A stretch of 19,881 nucleotides of DNA from Methanomassiliicoccus sp. UBA6 (GCA_002508545.1 DAVH01000012.1:27575-47455); one strand, 5' to 3'. Counted from the stretch's first letter, positions 7,260-14,642 are shown. Made by a program: numbers and translations. Notes: a model not told the origin generated them from the sequence alone.

Positions 7260-7279
7260 TGCGCCGATCCAGGACGGGC

Positions 7280-7299
7280 GGGGCTCTTGTCACTGCCCC
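7280..7299 (+). terminator. Weak hairpin after tmk
   Basis: GGGGC (7280-7284) and GCCCC (7295-7299) could pair across a 10-nt loop just downstream of the tmk stop. An overlapping CTTGT/ACAAG pair (7284-7307) is an alternative. No strong T-run follows, so this is only a tentative transcript-end signal. Confidence 0.2.
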
Positions 7300-7363
7300 T
7301 ATAACAAGGGATGACCGCTCTCCGGCCAACACCAAGGGGCCGCTTCGGGGCGCCGGCAGACAC

Positions 7364-7373
7364 TAATTATTTA
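7364..7373 (+). promoter_or_regulatory. TATA box of the coaBC-pantoate kinase operon
   Basis: TAATTATTTA is centred about 29 bp before ATG 7398. A clear AT island in GC-rich DNA, it excludes the longer frame starting at 7311. Confidence 0.6.
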
Positions 7374-7397
7374 TCATCAACCGCGGGTTGTGCCCGT

Positions 7398-8594
7398 ATG
7401 CATCCTTCGGAGGCCATCCGATGCACCAAGGGACGGGAGCTTGAGGGCAAGCACATCGTCCTGGGGATGACCGGGAGCATCGCCGCGGTGGAGTCGTTCG
7501 AGCTGGTCAGGGAGCTGATGCGCCACGGGGCCGAGGTCACCGTGGTCATGAGCGCCGAGGCCGCCAAGCTGGTCACCCCCTGGGCGATGGAGTTCGCCAG
7601 CGGCCGCAAGGTCATCACCGAGCTTACCGGCGCGGTGGAGCACGTCAGCCTGTTCGGCGACTACCCCGGAAGGGCGGATATGCTCCTGGTAGCGCCTTGC
7701 ACCGCCAACACCATCTCCAAGATGGCCCTGGGGATCGACGATACGCCGGTCACGACCATGGCCACCGTGGCCATCGGCTCCCGGACCCCGGTCCTGGTCG
7801 CGCCGGCGATGCACCTGGCGATGTTCGAGAACCCCGCGGTGAAGGAGAACGTCAGAAGGCTCGAGGGCATGGGCGTGAAGTTCGTCGGCCCGGTGTTCAA
7901 GGACAAGAAGGCGCGGGTGGCCACGATCGAGGAGATCGTCGAGCGCGTCCTGGCGGCCCTCGGCCCCAACGACCTCGCGGGAAAGCGGGTCCTCATCATC
8001 GGCGGCTCCACGGAGGAGCCGATCGATCAGGTGCGGGTGGTCTCCAACACCGGCACCGGGGAGAGCGCCGTGCTCCTCGCGCTCGCGGCGTCCCGAAGGG
8101 GCGCGGAGGTCGAGCTTTGGACCGGGCGGATGACCTATCCGGTGCCGCCGACGATATCGAGGCGCGCCTTCCGGACCGTCGGCGATGTGATGAGCATGAT
8201 CGATGCTGTGGACCACGACGCGGTAATCGTGCCCGCGTCGCTGTCCGACTACGCCCCGGCGGCCAGGGAGGGCAAGATCTCATCCGGGGAGAAGGAGCTG
8301 AGCGTCACCATGTGCCCCCTGCCCAAGGTCCTCCCGGCGCTGCGCTCCCGGACCCGAGCGCTCGTCGGCTTCAAGGCCGAGATCGACATTCCCGCGGCCG
8401 AGCTGGTCCGGAGAGCCAGGTCCAGGCTCGAGGAGCACCGCCTCGACCTCATCGTGGCCAACGACCTCCGCGACGTCCGGCCGGGGAGCACCAAGGCGGT
8501 GCTGGTCTCCGCCGACGGCGAGGTTCCGTTCGAGGGCACCAAGAGCATGCTGGCCGATCGCATACTGGACGCCGTGGTCAAGGTCCTGAGATGA
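7398..8594 (+). CDS. coaBC: Bifunctional phosphopantothenoylcysteine decarboxylase / phosphopantothenate-cysteine ligase
   Basis: A 398-residue fusion enzyme of CoA synthesis that ligates cysteine to 4'-phosphopantothenate and decarboxylates the product. The N-terminal CoaC flavoprotein domain (about 18-175) shows VLGMTGSIAAVES, the active-site-type His82 in VEHVSLF, LLVAPCTANTISKMA and APAMHLAMFENPAV. The C-terminal CoaB domain (about 183-398) shows IIGGSTEEPIDQVRVVSNTG, VPASLSDYAP, LVGFKAE and LDLIVANDL. Where bacterial CoaC has its ACGxxGxGRM segment with the proton-donating Cys, this protein has FKDKKARVA with no cysteine; this may be usual for archaeal members. The start is set by the TATA box 29 bp upstream. 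It overlaps pantoate kinase by 4 bases. Confidence 0.95.
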   Translation: MHPSEAIRCTKGRELEGKHIVLGMTGSIAAVESFELVRELMRHGAEVTVVMSAEAAKLVTPWAMEFASGRKVITELTGAVEHVSLFGDYPGRADMLLVAPCTANTISKMALGIDDTPVTTMATVAIGSRTPVLVAPAMHLAMFENPAVKENVRRLEGMGVKFVGPVFKDKKARVATIEEIVERVLAALGPNDLAGKRVLIIGGSTEEPIDQVRVVSNTGTGESAVLLALAASRRGAEVELWTGRMTYPVPPTISRRAFRTVGDVMSMIDAVDHDAVIVPASLSDYAPAAREGKISSGEKELSVTMCPLPKVLPALRSRTRALVGFKAEIDIPAAELVRRARSRLEEHRLDLIVANDLRDVRPGSTKAVLVSADGEVPFEGTKSMLADRILDAVVKVLR

Positions 8595-9460
8595 AGGTCA
8601 CGGCGTTCTGCCCCGGGCACATCACCGGTTTCTTCCTTCCCTGCGAGCACGAGAACCCCCTGCTCACCGGCTCCCGAGGCGCCGGCCTTTGCGTCAACCG
8701 GGGGGTCACCACCACCGTGACCTCGAGGCCTGGCTCGGGGAAGATCGAGATGTTCGTCAACGGCCAGAGCGAAGAGGCCGAGGTCTCCCGCACCGCGGCG
8801 GAGCTGCTGCTGGGGGACGAGAGGATCGACGTCACCGTGGAGTCGTTCCTCGACCTCCCGGGCAGCGCGGGCTTCGGAATGAGCGCCGCCGGAGCGCTGT
8901 CCACGACGTTCGCCATCGCCGAGATCCTGGAGCTCCCGGAGGAGGACGCCTTCGCCGCCGCGCACATCGCGGAGCTGAGGCACCACACCGGCCTGGGGGA
9001 CGTGGCCGCCCTCACCCGCGGGGGCATGACCTTCCGCCGCCGCGAGGGCCTGCCGCCCCACGGCCAGATCGATCGGCTGGAGTACTACGGGGAGATAGTG
9101 GCCGCGGTGGTGGGGGGCAGCTTGCGCACCGCCGACGTGCTCGGCGATCCGGAGAAGCGCCGGGAGATCGAGGAGGCGGGAAGGCGGTGCTGCCGGGAGC
9201 TGAGCATGGAGCCCACGGCGCGGACGTTCTTCCGCCTGAGCCGGGAGTTCACCGACCGCAGCGGCATCGCCGGGGAGCGGGTCCTCGAGGCCCTGAGAGC
9301 GGCGGACGGCCACGGCACGGCGTCGATGATCATGCTCGGCAACTCGGTGTTCGCCTGCGGCGACCTCGACGCCATCCAGGAGCGGTGGGCGTTCCTCGGG
9401 CCGACCTTCCGGCTGGGCCTGGACTACATCGGACCCCGGGTGCTCGTACGCCAGGACTGA
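8591..9460 (+). CDS. Pantoate kinase
   Basis: A 289-residue GHMP-superfamily kinase that converts pantoate to 4-phosphopantoate, the archaeal route to phosphopantothenate. Signatures are CPGHITGFF near the N-terminus (7-15), the GHMP ATP-binding loop PGSAGFGMSAAGALS (about 90-104), and GLGDVAALTRGG (about 134-145). The overlap (ATGA) with coaBC and their consecutive pathway roles strongly support pantoate kinase rather than another GHMP kinase. The intermediate enzyme, phosphopantothenate synthetase, is not in this window. Its TGA is directly followed by the TGA of the convergent DUF357 gene, with no spacer. Confidence 0.93.
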   Translation: MKVTAFCPGHITGFFLPCEHENPLLTGSRGAGLCVNRGVTTTVTSRPGSGKIEMFVNGQSEEAEVSRTAAELLLGDERIDVTVESFLDLPGSAGFGMSAAGALSTTFAIAEILELPEEDAFAAAHIAELRHHTGLGDVAALTRGGMTFRRREGLPPHGQIDRLEYYGEIVAAVVGGSLRTADVLGDPEKRREIEEAGRRCCRELSMEPTARTFFRLSREFTDRSGIAGERVLEALRAADGHGTASMIMLGNSVFACGDLDAIQERWAFLGPTFRLGLDYIGPRVLVRQD

Positions 9461-9754
9461 TCACTCGTACAGCGTGAACAGCTTGTCGTCCTCGCCCACG
9501 TCGAAGAGGCCGATGCGCGCCCCGCAGTCCAGCCACCCGTGGGCATAGTTCACCGAGGCGAAGGCGTTGACGAAATCGCCGATGGAGCGGAAGTGCAGCG
9601 CGTCGTTGTAGTACGACGTCGCCATCGTGAGGAAGTCCTCCGCCATGCGGCGGCCGAACGAGCGTGGAGGAGCGGCGATCTTCAGCTTGTCCAGCGCCCG
9701 CTTGGTGGTGTCGAGGTACTTGTCGATCCTCTCGCTCGAGATCGTGTCCCGCAT
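9461..9754 (-). CDS. DUF357 family protein
   Basis: A 97-residue helical protein of archaeal family DUF357. The family signature is clear: YYNDALHFRSIGDFVNAFAS followed by VNYAHGWLDCGARIGLFDV. Function is unknown. It lies 2 bases downstream of the herA stop on the same strand, so it is very likely co-transcribed and possibly coupled with herA. Its own stop abuts the pantoate kinase stop on the other strand. The fold is expected to be an antiparallel helical hairpin; no membrane segment or metal motif is visible. Confidence 0.9.
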   Translation of the reverse strand: MRDTISSERIDKYLDTTKRALDKLKIAAPPRSFGRRMAEDFLTMATSYYNDALHFRSIGDFVNAFASVNYAHGWLDCGARIGLFDVGEDDKLFTLYE

Positions 9755-9756
9755 GA

Positions 9757-11385
9757 TCAGTCGTCCTTGGTCGGTATGATCTCCACGCTCTCCCCGCCGT
9801 GCCTGCTCTCACGAGGCCGCACCTCGACGAACAGGGGCATCTGGATGTTGCCCCCGACGCACAGCGCGACCCCGATCGGCAGCCGCTGGATTTCGTCGGC
9901 CATGCCCGCGGTGAGCCCTTCCACCGAGGCGGTGATGGCCTTGAGGTCGTTGGGGTTGGTGACCTTGAGGATCATCTGGGTGTTACATTGGCTTAGGACG
10001 TTCTTATCGATCTTGGCCGCGCGCTGGCTGATGATGGTGAGCCCCAGCCCGAACTTGCGGCCCTCGGCGGCGATGGTGCGGAAGATCTTGGACGATGCGG
10101 CCATCCCCTGCTGCGGGCAGTAGTTGTGGGCCTCCTCGACCACCAGCATCATCGGCGGCACCTTCCCGAGCTTGCGCAGCTCGAACAGCGCGGTGCAGAT
10201 GCGGTTGACGATGAGCTCGGCGATCTCCGGCTCGGTGCCCTTGAGGTTGATGATGGTCATCTTCCCCTTCACCACCAGCTCGTCGATGCGGGTGCCCGAC
10301 GGCGCGAAGATCTTGCAGTCCTCGAGGAAGGCCAGCTCGTTGACCAGGGCGGCGTTGTTCCCCTCCTCGTCGCTCTCCAGCACCCTGATGATGTCCCTGA
10401 GGGTGTACTCCTTCTTGACGCTCTTGATCGCGTCGATCGCCTTCCTCAGTGCCGTGAGGTACGCCTTCCCGTTCTTGATGCTGGTGAGCGACAGGAGGTC
10501 ATGCGCCTCGATGTTCGCCAGCGTGAACCTCAGCGGCTTGGCCTTGGGGTTCACATCGGTGTCGGTGGCGAACTCGATGATGTGGTCCTCGAAGCCTCGG
10601 GCGGTGACCTTGAAGTCCCGCTGCCCCTTGCCCACGTGGCCGACGTCCCTCATCGCGCCGTACTCGCCGTGAGGATCTAGCACCATGACCGTGACGTCGT
10701 GCTTCATCAGCTCCTCGACGAGGTCGCCGCACAGGAACGATTTTCCGCCGCCGGTCTTCGCCAGAATGCTCACGTGCTTCTGGACCATGGAGTTGATGTC
10801 CATCTCCACCCTGATGTCGTGGCCGAACAGCAGCCCGAGGTACGCGCCGGTGGGGGTGTTCTCCTTCAGCCCGATGACCTTCTTTATGAGGTCGTCCGTC
10901 GCCTTGAACACCGGCTGCCCGGCCTTGAACGGGGTCCGAGGCACCTGCAGCAGGTTGCGCTCGTCGCGGTACCCGATGACGTTGATCTGGGCGGCGACGC
11001 GTTCGTGGATCATGACCTCCTCGCCAAGCGATATCATCTTCGCCCGGTCGAGCGAGAGGTCGGTCTTGCGCTGCATGTCCATGACCTGCCCGAGGACCCA
11101 GCCCGCCTGCTGGTGCTCCACCATCACGTACTCCATCTTCTCCAGGTTGGAGGTGACGCTGAGGTTGAACGCGGACGTGCCGATGTCGCCGTAGATTATC
11201 CCGACCGCCCCGGGCTCCTCCAGCCGGGCGGGCTCCGGAACGCCGGCAGAGAGGAGCGGGACCGGCGCGGGGCCCAGGGCAATGGGCTCCGGCGCCGGTG
11301 ATGACGTTTCAGTAACAATGACAGGAGTATCGCTGCGCTGAGCGTCCTCAGTGGGCGGTGCCTCCGCTTCAGTATCCATGTGCAT
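9757..11385 (-). CDS. herA: HerA-type ATPase/helicase
   Basis: A 542-residue hexameric HerA/FtsK-superfamily ATPase. HerA works with nuclease NurA and with Mre11-Rad50 in archaeal DNA end resection. Domain order is a Pro/Ala/Glu-rich tail (1-58), a HAS-barrel (about 60-160: VGIIYGDIGTSAFNLSVTSN), then the RecA-like core. Walker A is AKTGGGKS (209-216), followed by VMVLDPHGEYGAM (233-245). Walker B is MMLVVEEAH (412-420), the candidate arginine finger is in AEGRKFGLG, and the sensor is ISQR (about 452). ATG 11385 is chosen because the TATA box lies 29 bp upstream; ATG 11379 is also in frame. DUF357, not nurA, is the neighbour. It could instead be one of the HerA paralogues seen in archaea. Confidence 0.9.
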   Translation of the reverse strand: MHMDTEAEAPPTEDAQRSDTPVIVTETSSPAPEPIALGPAPVPLLSAGVPEPARLEEPGAVGIIYGDIGTSAFNLSVTSNLEKMEYVMVEHQQAGWVLGQVMDMQRKTDLSLDRAKMISLGEEVMIHERVAAQINVIGYRDERNLLQVPRTPFKAGQPVFKATDDLIKKVIGLKENTPTGAYLGLLFGHDIRVEMDINSMVQKHVSILAKTGGGKSFLCGDLVEELMKHDVTVMVLDPHGEYGAMRDVGHVGKGQRDFKVTARGFEDHIIEFATDTDVNPKAKPLRFTLANIEAHDLLSLTSIKNGKAYLTALRKAIDAIKSVKKEYTLRDIIRVLESDEEGNNAALVNELAFLEDCKIFAPSGTRIDELVVKGKMTIINLKGTEPEIAELIVNRICTALFELRKLGKVPPMMLVVEEAHNYCPQQGMAASSKIFRTIAAEGRKFGLGLTIISQRAAKIDKNVLSQCNTQMILKVTNPNDLKAITASVEGLTAGMADEIQRLPIGVALCVGGNIQMPLFVEVRPRESRHGGESVEIIPTKDD

Positions 11386-11410
11386 CCCGCCGGAGTATCG
11401 GGAGGAGCGA

Positions 11411-11417
11411 ATAAATA
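11411..11417 (-). promoter_or_regulatory. TATA box of herA-DUF357
   Basis: On the minus strand AACCTATTTATTCG contains TATTTAT centred about 29 bp upstream of ATG 11385. Confidence 0.6.
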
Positions 11418-11432
11418 GGTTTTCTTTTACGA

Positions 11433-11463
11433 GAGGCGTCGGCGATATCCAGCGCCGCGCCTC
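11433..11463. repeat. Imperfect inverted repeat between herA and prs promoters
   Basis: GAGGCG (11433-11438) plus GGCG (11441-11444) pair with CGCC (11453-11456) plus CGCCTC (11458-11463). That is ten pairs with a small asymmetric bulge around the 8-nt centre ATATCCAG. It lies between the two divergent TATA boxes, a good place for an operator controlling either gene. Confidence 0.45.
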
Positions 11464-11480
11464 GATACCCGCAGGATAGC

Positions 11481-11487
11481 ATTTAAG
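11481..11487 (+). promoter_or_regulatory. TATA box of prs
   Basis: ATTTAAG is centred 28 bp before ATG 11512. The earlier in-frame ATG at 11488 directly touches the box and so would be upstream of the transcript start, which settles the start at 11512. Confidence 0.6.
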
Positions 11488-11511
11488 ATGGTCGTGCTTA
11501 TCCCCCTGACA

Positions 11512-12360
11512 ATGATAGTCATCGGCGGCTCCACTTCCAAGATGCTGGCCCAGGACCTGGCCAAGGAACTGGGGTGCAAGTATATGCAGGCCCACACCTC
11601 CCGCTTCCCTGACGGCGAGTGCTACGTCCGCATCGAGTCGGAGGACATCGATGAGGAGGTGGTCGTTGTGCAGAACTCCCACCCTGACAGCAGCCTCGTC
11701 GAGCTCCTGCTGCTGCAGGACGCGGCGGTCGGGCTGGGGGCGAGGAAGGTCACCACCGTGGTCCCGTACTTCGGGTACGCCCGTCAGGATGAGCGGTTCA
11801 AGAAGGGCGAGGCCCTGAGCGCCAAGGTCATGGTTCGCCTGATGGAGCTGTCGTCCAAGAAGTTCATAACCGTAGACGTCCACAAGCCCATCGTCCTCGA
11901 CTGGTTCAACGGGGAGGCCCACGACGTGCACGCCGCGCCGTGCATCGGGCAGTTCTTCAAGGGCCACGGGATCGACCTGGTGCTCGCCCCGGACGAGGGC
12001 GCGCTGCAGCGGGCCGGGGAGGTCGCGAAGGTGATCGGAGCGGAGTTCGATCATCTCGAGAAGACCAGGCTCTCTGGGGAGGTCGTGCGCATGGCACCGA
12101 AGAACGTGGACGCCAAGGACAAGAACGCGCTCATCGTCGACGATATCATCTCCACGGGCGGCACCATCGAGGCGGCCGCGAACCAGCTGAAGATCCTCGG
12201 GGCCAAGAGCGTCACCGCGGTGTGCACCCACGGGCTGTTCGCCAAGGGCGCGCTGGACCGCCTGAGGAAGTGCTGCAACGCGGTGTACTCGACCAACACC
12301 ATCGAGAACGAGGTCTCGGTCATATCCGTCGCCCCGCAGATCGCCAAGGCGCTGCGTTGA
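11512..12360 (+). CDS. prs: Ribose-phosphate pyrophosphokinase (PRPP synthetase)
   Basis: Makes PRPP from ribose 5-phosphate and ATP for purine, pyrimidine, His and Trp synthesis. At 282 residues it has the short archaeal length. Motifs are SRFPDGECYVRI (about 30-41), the catalytic loop PYFGYARQDERFKKGE (about 85-100), VDVHKP (121-126), and the PRPP-binding loop LIVDDIISTGGTI (207-219). It is monocistronic by appearance: its own TATA box is at 11481, and a small hairpin with T-run follows the stop. It is divergent from herA across a 126-bp gap containing an inverted repeat. Start chosen from promoter geometry. Confidence 0.96.
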   Translation: MIVIGGSTSKMLAQDLAKELGCKYMQAHTSRFPDGECYVRIESEDIDEEVVVVQNSHPDSSLVELLLLQDAAVGLGARKVTTVVPYFGYARQDERFKKGEALSAKVMVRLMELSSKKFITVDVHKPIVLDWFNGEAHDVHAAPCIGQFFKGHGIDLVLAPDEGALQRAGEVAKVIGAEFDHLEKTRLSGEVVRMAPKNVDAKDKNALIVDDIISTGGTIEAAANQLKILGAKSVTAVCTHGLFAKGALDRLRKCCNAVYSTNTIENEVSVISVAPQIAKALR

Positions 12361-12368
12361 ATCCCTTA

Positions 12369-12398
12369 GGGACCCTTGTCCCGCGTCGAACCTTTTTT
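12369..12398 (+). terminator. Hairpin plus T-run after prs
   Basis: GGGAC (12369-12373) and GTCCC (12378-12382) form a 5-bp stem with a 4-nt loop starting 9 bases after the prs stop. A run of six T follows at 12393-12398. The T-run also belongs to the presumed proS promoter, so the element may serve both ends. Confidence 0.35.
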
Positions 12399-12401
12399 AC
12401 T
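12387..12401 (+). promoter_or_regulatory. Promoter element of proS
   Basis: The AACCTTTTTTACT element resembles the AAACCTTTT boxes of DUF167 and trmI. Counting the same distance puts transcription start near 12416-12422, giving a short leader before ATG 12440. Confidence 0.4.
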
Positions 12402-12428
12402 AGGAACCATATTCCGTGCAACTAGGTC

Positions 12429-12433
12429 AGGTG
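12429..12433 (+). promoter_or_regulatory. Ribosome-binding site deciding the proS start
   Basis: AGGTG lies 6 bases before ATG 12440. It favours ATG 12440 over in-frame GTG codons at 12416, 12431 and 12437. Confidence 0.4.
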
Positions 12434-12439
12434 CGAGTG

Positions 12440-13843
12440 ATGAAGAAGGAAGAGAACTTCAGCGAGTGGTACAACGACCTGGTGGAGCAGGCGGGTCTGA
12501 CCGACAAGCGCTACCCCATCAAGGGAATGAACGTGTGGCCGGCGTACGGCTGGAAGATCATGCAGTACATCGACACCTTCATCCGCCAGGAGCTGGACGC
12601 CACCAACCACGACGAGGTCTGCTTCCCCCTGCTGATACCGAAGACGGAGTTCCAGAAGGAGAAGGACCACATCAAGGGCTTCGATGCCGAGGTCTACTGG
12701 GTCACCCACGCCGGGCTGAACGAGCTGGACATTCCTCTTCTGCTGCGCCCCACGTCGGAGACGGCGATGTACCCCATGTTCGCCATCTGGATCCGGTCCC
12801 ACGGCGACCTGCCCCTGAAGATCTACCAGCTGGTCAACACCTTCCGGTACGAGACGAAGCAGACCCGGGCGTTCATCCGCGTCCGCGAGATCCACTTCTT
12901 CGAGTCACACACCTGCCACGTTGACGAGGCGGACGCTCAGCGCCAGGTGGAGGAGGACTTCGTCATCCTGGAGAACCTGATGCAGAAGCTGTGCCTGCCG
13001 TACATGCTGCTGAAGCGGACGGAGTGGGACAAGTTCCCCGGCGCCTACTACACGGTGGGCATCGACACCGCGATGATGCGCGGCCGCAGCCTGCAGCTCG
13101 GCTCGATCCACCACTACCGGGAGAACTTCTCCCGGCCGTTCGACATCAAGTACGAGGACGTCGACGGCAGCACCAAGTACGTGCACCAGACCACCTACGG
13201 CATGTCCGAGCGGCTTCTCGGCTCGGTGGTCGGCGTCCACGGCGACGACAAGGGCCTGGTGCTCCCGCCCGCCATCGCCCCCTTCCAGGTGGTCATCGTG
13301 CCCATCCCCGCGAAAGGGAACGTCGATGTCGTCAGCGCCAAGGCCCGTGAGCTCAGGGACGAGCTTAAGGCCGCGGGCATCCGCGTCGTCCTTGACGAGA
13401 GCGACGAGCGCCCGGGGGCCAAGTTCTTCAAGTGGGAGCTCAAGGGCGTGCCGCTGCGCCTGGAGCTCGGTGCGAGGGACATCGACAAGGGCGTGGTGGC
13501 GTACGCGCGCCGGGACGACGGGGAGAAGGGGAGCTTCGCCCGCTCGGATGTCATCGCCGACGTCCGCACTATGCTGGACACTATCGCCGTGGACATGCGC
13601 GCCAAGGCGCAGAGGTTCCTCGACGACAGCATCATCTCCGTGGACAGCCTCGACTTCAAGGAGGTCCCGGAGAAGTGGCTGCGCTTCGGATGGTGTGGCG
13701 AGCAGGAGTGCGGTCGCAAGATCGAGGAGCGCACCGAGCTCAAGATCCTGGGCTCGCCGTACAACAAGGAGGAGTTCCACGGCAAGTGCCTGGGCTGTGG
13801 GAAGGACACGGACACCGTGGTCTACGCCGCCCGAGCGATGTAA
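12440..13843 (+). CDS. proS: Prolyl-tRNA synthetase, archaeal/eukaryal type
   Basis: A 467-residue class II aminoacyl-tRNA synthetase that charges tRNA-Pro. Evidence includes NFSEWYNDLVEQAGL at the N-terminus, RPTSETAMYPMFAIW (about 103-117), motif 2 FRYETKQTRAFIRVREIHFF (about 135-154), motif 3 with GVHGDDKGLVLPPAIAPFQ, an anticodon-binding domain (VVIVPIP on), and a C-terminal zinc module with WCGEQEC and KCLGCG cysteine pairs. There is no editing insertion, as usual for this type. The last residues are YAARAM; archaeal-type ProRS normally ends in a conserved Tyr whose carboxylate reaches the active site, so a terminal Met is odd. The gene is tail to tail with the RNase III-like gene, 5 bases apart. 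Confidence 0.96.
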   Translation: MKKEENFSEWYNDLVEQAGLTDKRYPIKGMNVWPAYGWKIMQYIDTFIRQELDATNHDEVCFPLLIPKTEFQKEKDHIKGFDAEVYWVTHAGLNELDIPLLLRPTSETAMYPMFAIWIRSHGDLPLKIYQLVNTFRYETKQTRAFIRVREIHFFESHTCHVDEADAQRQVEEDFVILENLMQKLCLPYMLLKRTEWDKFPGAYYTVGIDTAMMRGRSLQLGSIHHYRENFSRPFDIKYEDVDGSTKYVHQTTYGMSERLLGSVVGVHGDDKGLVLPPAIAPFQVVIVPIPAKGNVDVVSAKARELRDELKAAGIRVVLDESDERPGAKFFKWELKGVPLRLELGARDIDKGVVAYARRDDGEKGSFARSDVIADVRTMLDTIAVDMRAKAQRFLDDSIISVDSLDFKEVPEKWLRFGWCGEQECGRKIEERTELKILGSPYNKEEFHGKCLGCGKDTDTVVYAARAM

Positions 13844-13848
13844 ACCCC

Positions 13849-14319
13849 TTACTCCTCATACTCTTTCTCGAAGAAGCCGAGCATCTCCAGGAAGCGCTTC
13901 GCGGCGGGGAGGCCGCCATCAAGGTGCATCGCGCCGACGATGGCCTCCACCGCCTCGCCGGGGATGCAGCTGCACCCCACCTCGTTCCGCTCCCCGCTGG
14001 TCATCACCAGCAGGTGCAGTATCGGCCTGGCAAGCTCGTTGAGGCTGGCGCCGTTGACCATCCGGTTGCGAAGAATCGTTATCTGGCCCTCGTCGGTCAT
14101 CTTCTTCTCCCTGATCAGGAACTCGGTCGCCAGGACGTCGATCACCGTGTCACCGAGGTTGGCCAGCATGGCGTGGCGGTACTTGGAGACGAACGCCTTG
14201 TGCTCGTTGGGATACCCGCTGCTGACCAGAGCACCGGTTAAAAGATCGAGGTCGTTGAAACGGTAATTGAAGGATTTCTCAAAGGCCAGCGCCTTGGACA
14301 TGACTTCCTGATCATCCAT
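13849..14319 (-). CDS. RNase III-domain-like protein, no dsRNA-binding domain
   Basis: A 156-residue protein that aligns by eye to the RNase III catalytic domain alone. FNYRFNDLDLLTGALVSSGY (about 17-36) matches the first helices. LANLGDTVIDVLATEFLI (about 52-69) matches the signature LEFLGDAVLxxxxxxxL. GEAVEAIVGAMHLDGG (about 121-136) matches ADxxEAxxGAxxLDGG. The second-block acidic residues appear as Glu122 and Glu125, and Asp57 of LGD is kept, but the signature Glu two positions before LGD is Ala53. A catalytic metal ligand therefore seems missing. There is no double-stranded RNA-binding domain, as in Mini-III. RNase III-fold genes are uncommon in archaea. The start has a weak AT element (GATAACTA, near 14350) about 30 bp away. 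Confidence 0.72.
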   Translation of the reverse strand: MDDQEVMSKALAFEKSFNYRFNDLDLLTGALVSSGYPNEHKAFVSKYRHAMLANLGDTVIDVLATEFLIREKKMTDEGQITILRNRMVNGASLNELARPILHLLVMTSGERNEVGCSCIPGEAVEAIVGAMHLDGGLPAAKRFLEMLGFFEKEYEE

Positions 14320-14363
14320 GATATCAAGGCGTTATGGGCGGGACGCTAGTTATCGTTTCCCGC

Positions 14364-14570
14364 TCATTCCTTGTTCCTAAGGAGAAGCAGCCCAAGGCCG
14401 CCGAAGAGGACCATGACGGCCACGATGGAATATATGGGGATGAAGCGCGGCTCGAAGAGGTTCCAGCTCCCGTTGGCGATCCCCCACCCGACGTATACCG
14501 CCAGCCCTCCGATTATCAGGAGGATGGATAGGACCTGCTGGACTCTCTCAGGGAAGGCGACCTCTGCCAT
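14364..14570 (-). CDS. Small two-helix membrane protein
   Basis: A 68-residue hydrophobic protein with two probable membrane spans, about residues 12-31 (QVLSILLIIGGLAVYVGWG) and 44-64 (IPIYSIVAVMVLFGGLGLLL). It ends in the basic/polar tail RNKE. No family was recognised. ATG 14570 is supported by a TATA box centred 27 bp upstream; a TTG at 14582 is also in frame. It sits 44 bp before the RNase III-like gene on the same strand and may share its transcript. Its reality is supported by promoter position, membrane pattern and lack of any competing gene on the other strand. Confidence 0.65.
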   Translation of the reverse strand: MAEVAFPERVQQVLSILLIIGGLAVYVGWGIANGSWNLFEPRFIPIYSIVAVMVLFGGLGLLLLRNKE

Positions 14571-14593
14571 GAGGGCGGCCAACGGTGTAACTC

Positions 14594-14600
14594 TATAAAA
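14594..14600 (-). promoter_or_regulatory. TATA box of the small membrane protein gene
   Basis: Minus-strand GGATTTTATAGAG contains TTTTATA centred about 27 bp before ATG 14570. Confidence 0.55.
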
Positions 14601-14642
14601 TCCTTTTCCAATCGCTCCTCCTGGCCGTATCCTAGCCGCCCG

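Noticed and set aside
11488..11511. ATG 11488 as the prs start
   Set aside because: It directly follows the TATA box and would be upstream of the transcript; PRPP synthetase homology begins at 11512.
9757..12231. Extending herA upstream to 12231
   Set aside because: The extension runs antisense through prs and past the herA TATA box at 11411-11417; the domain order is complete from 11385.
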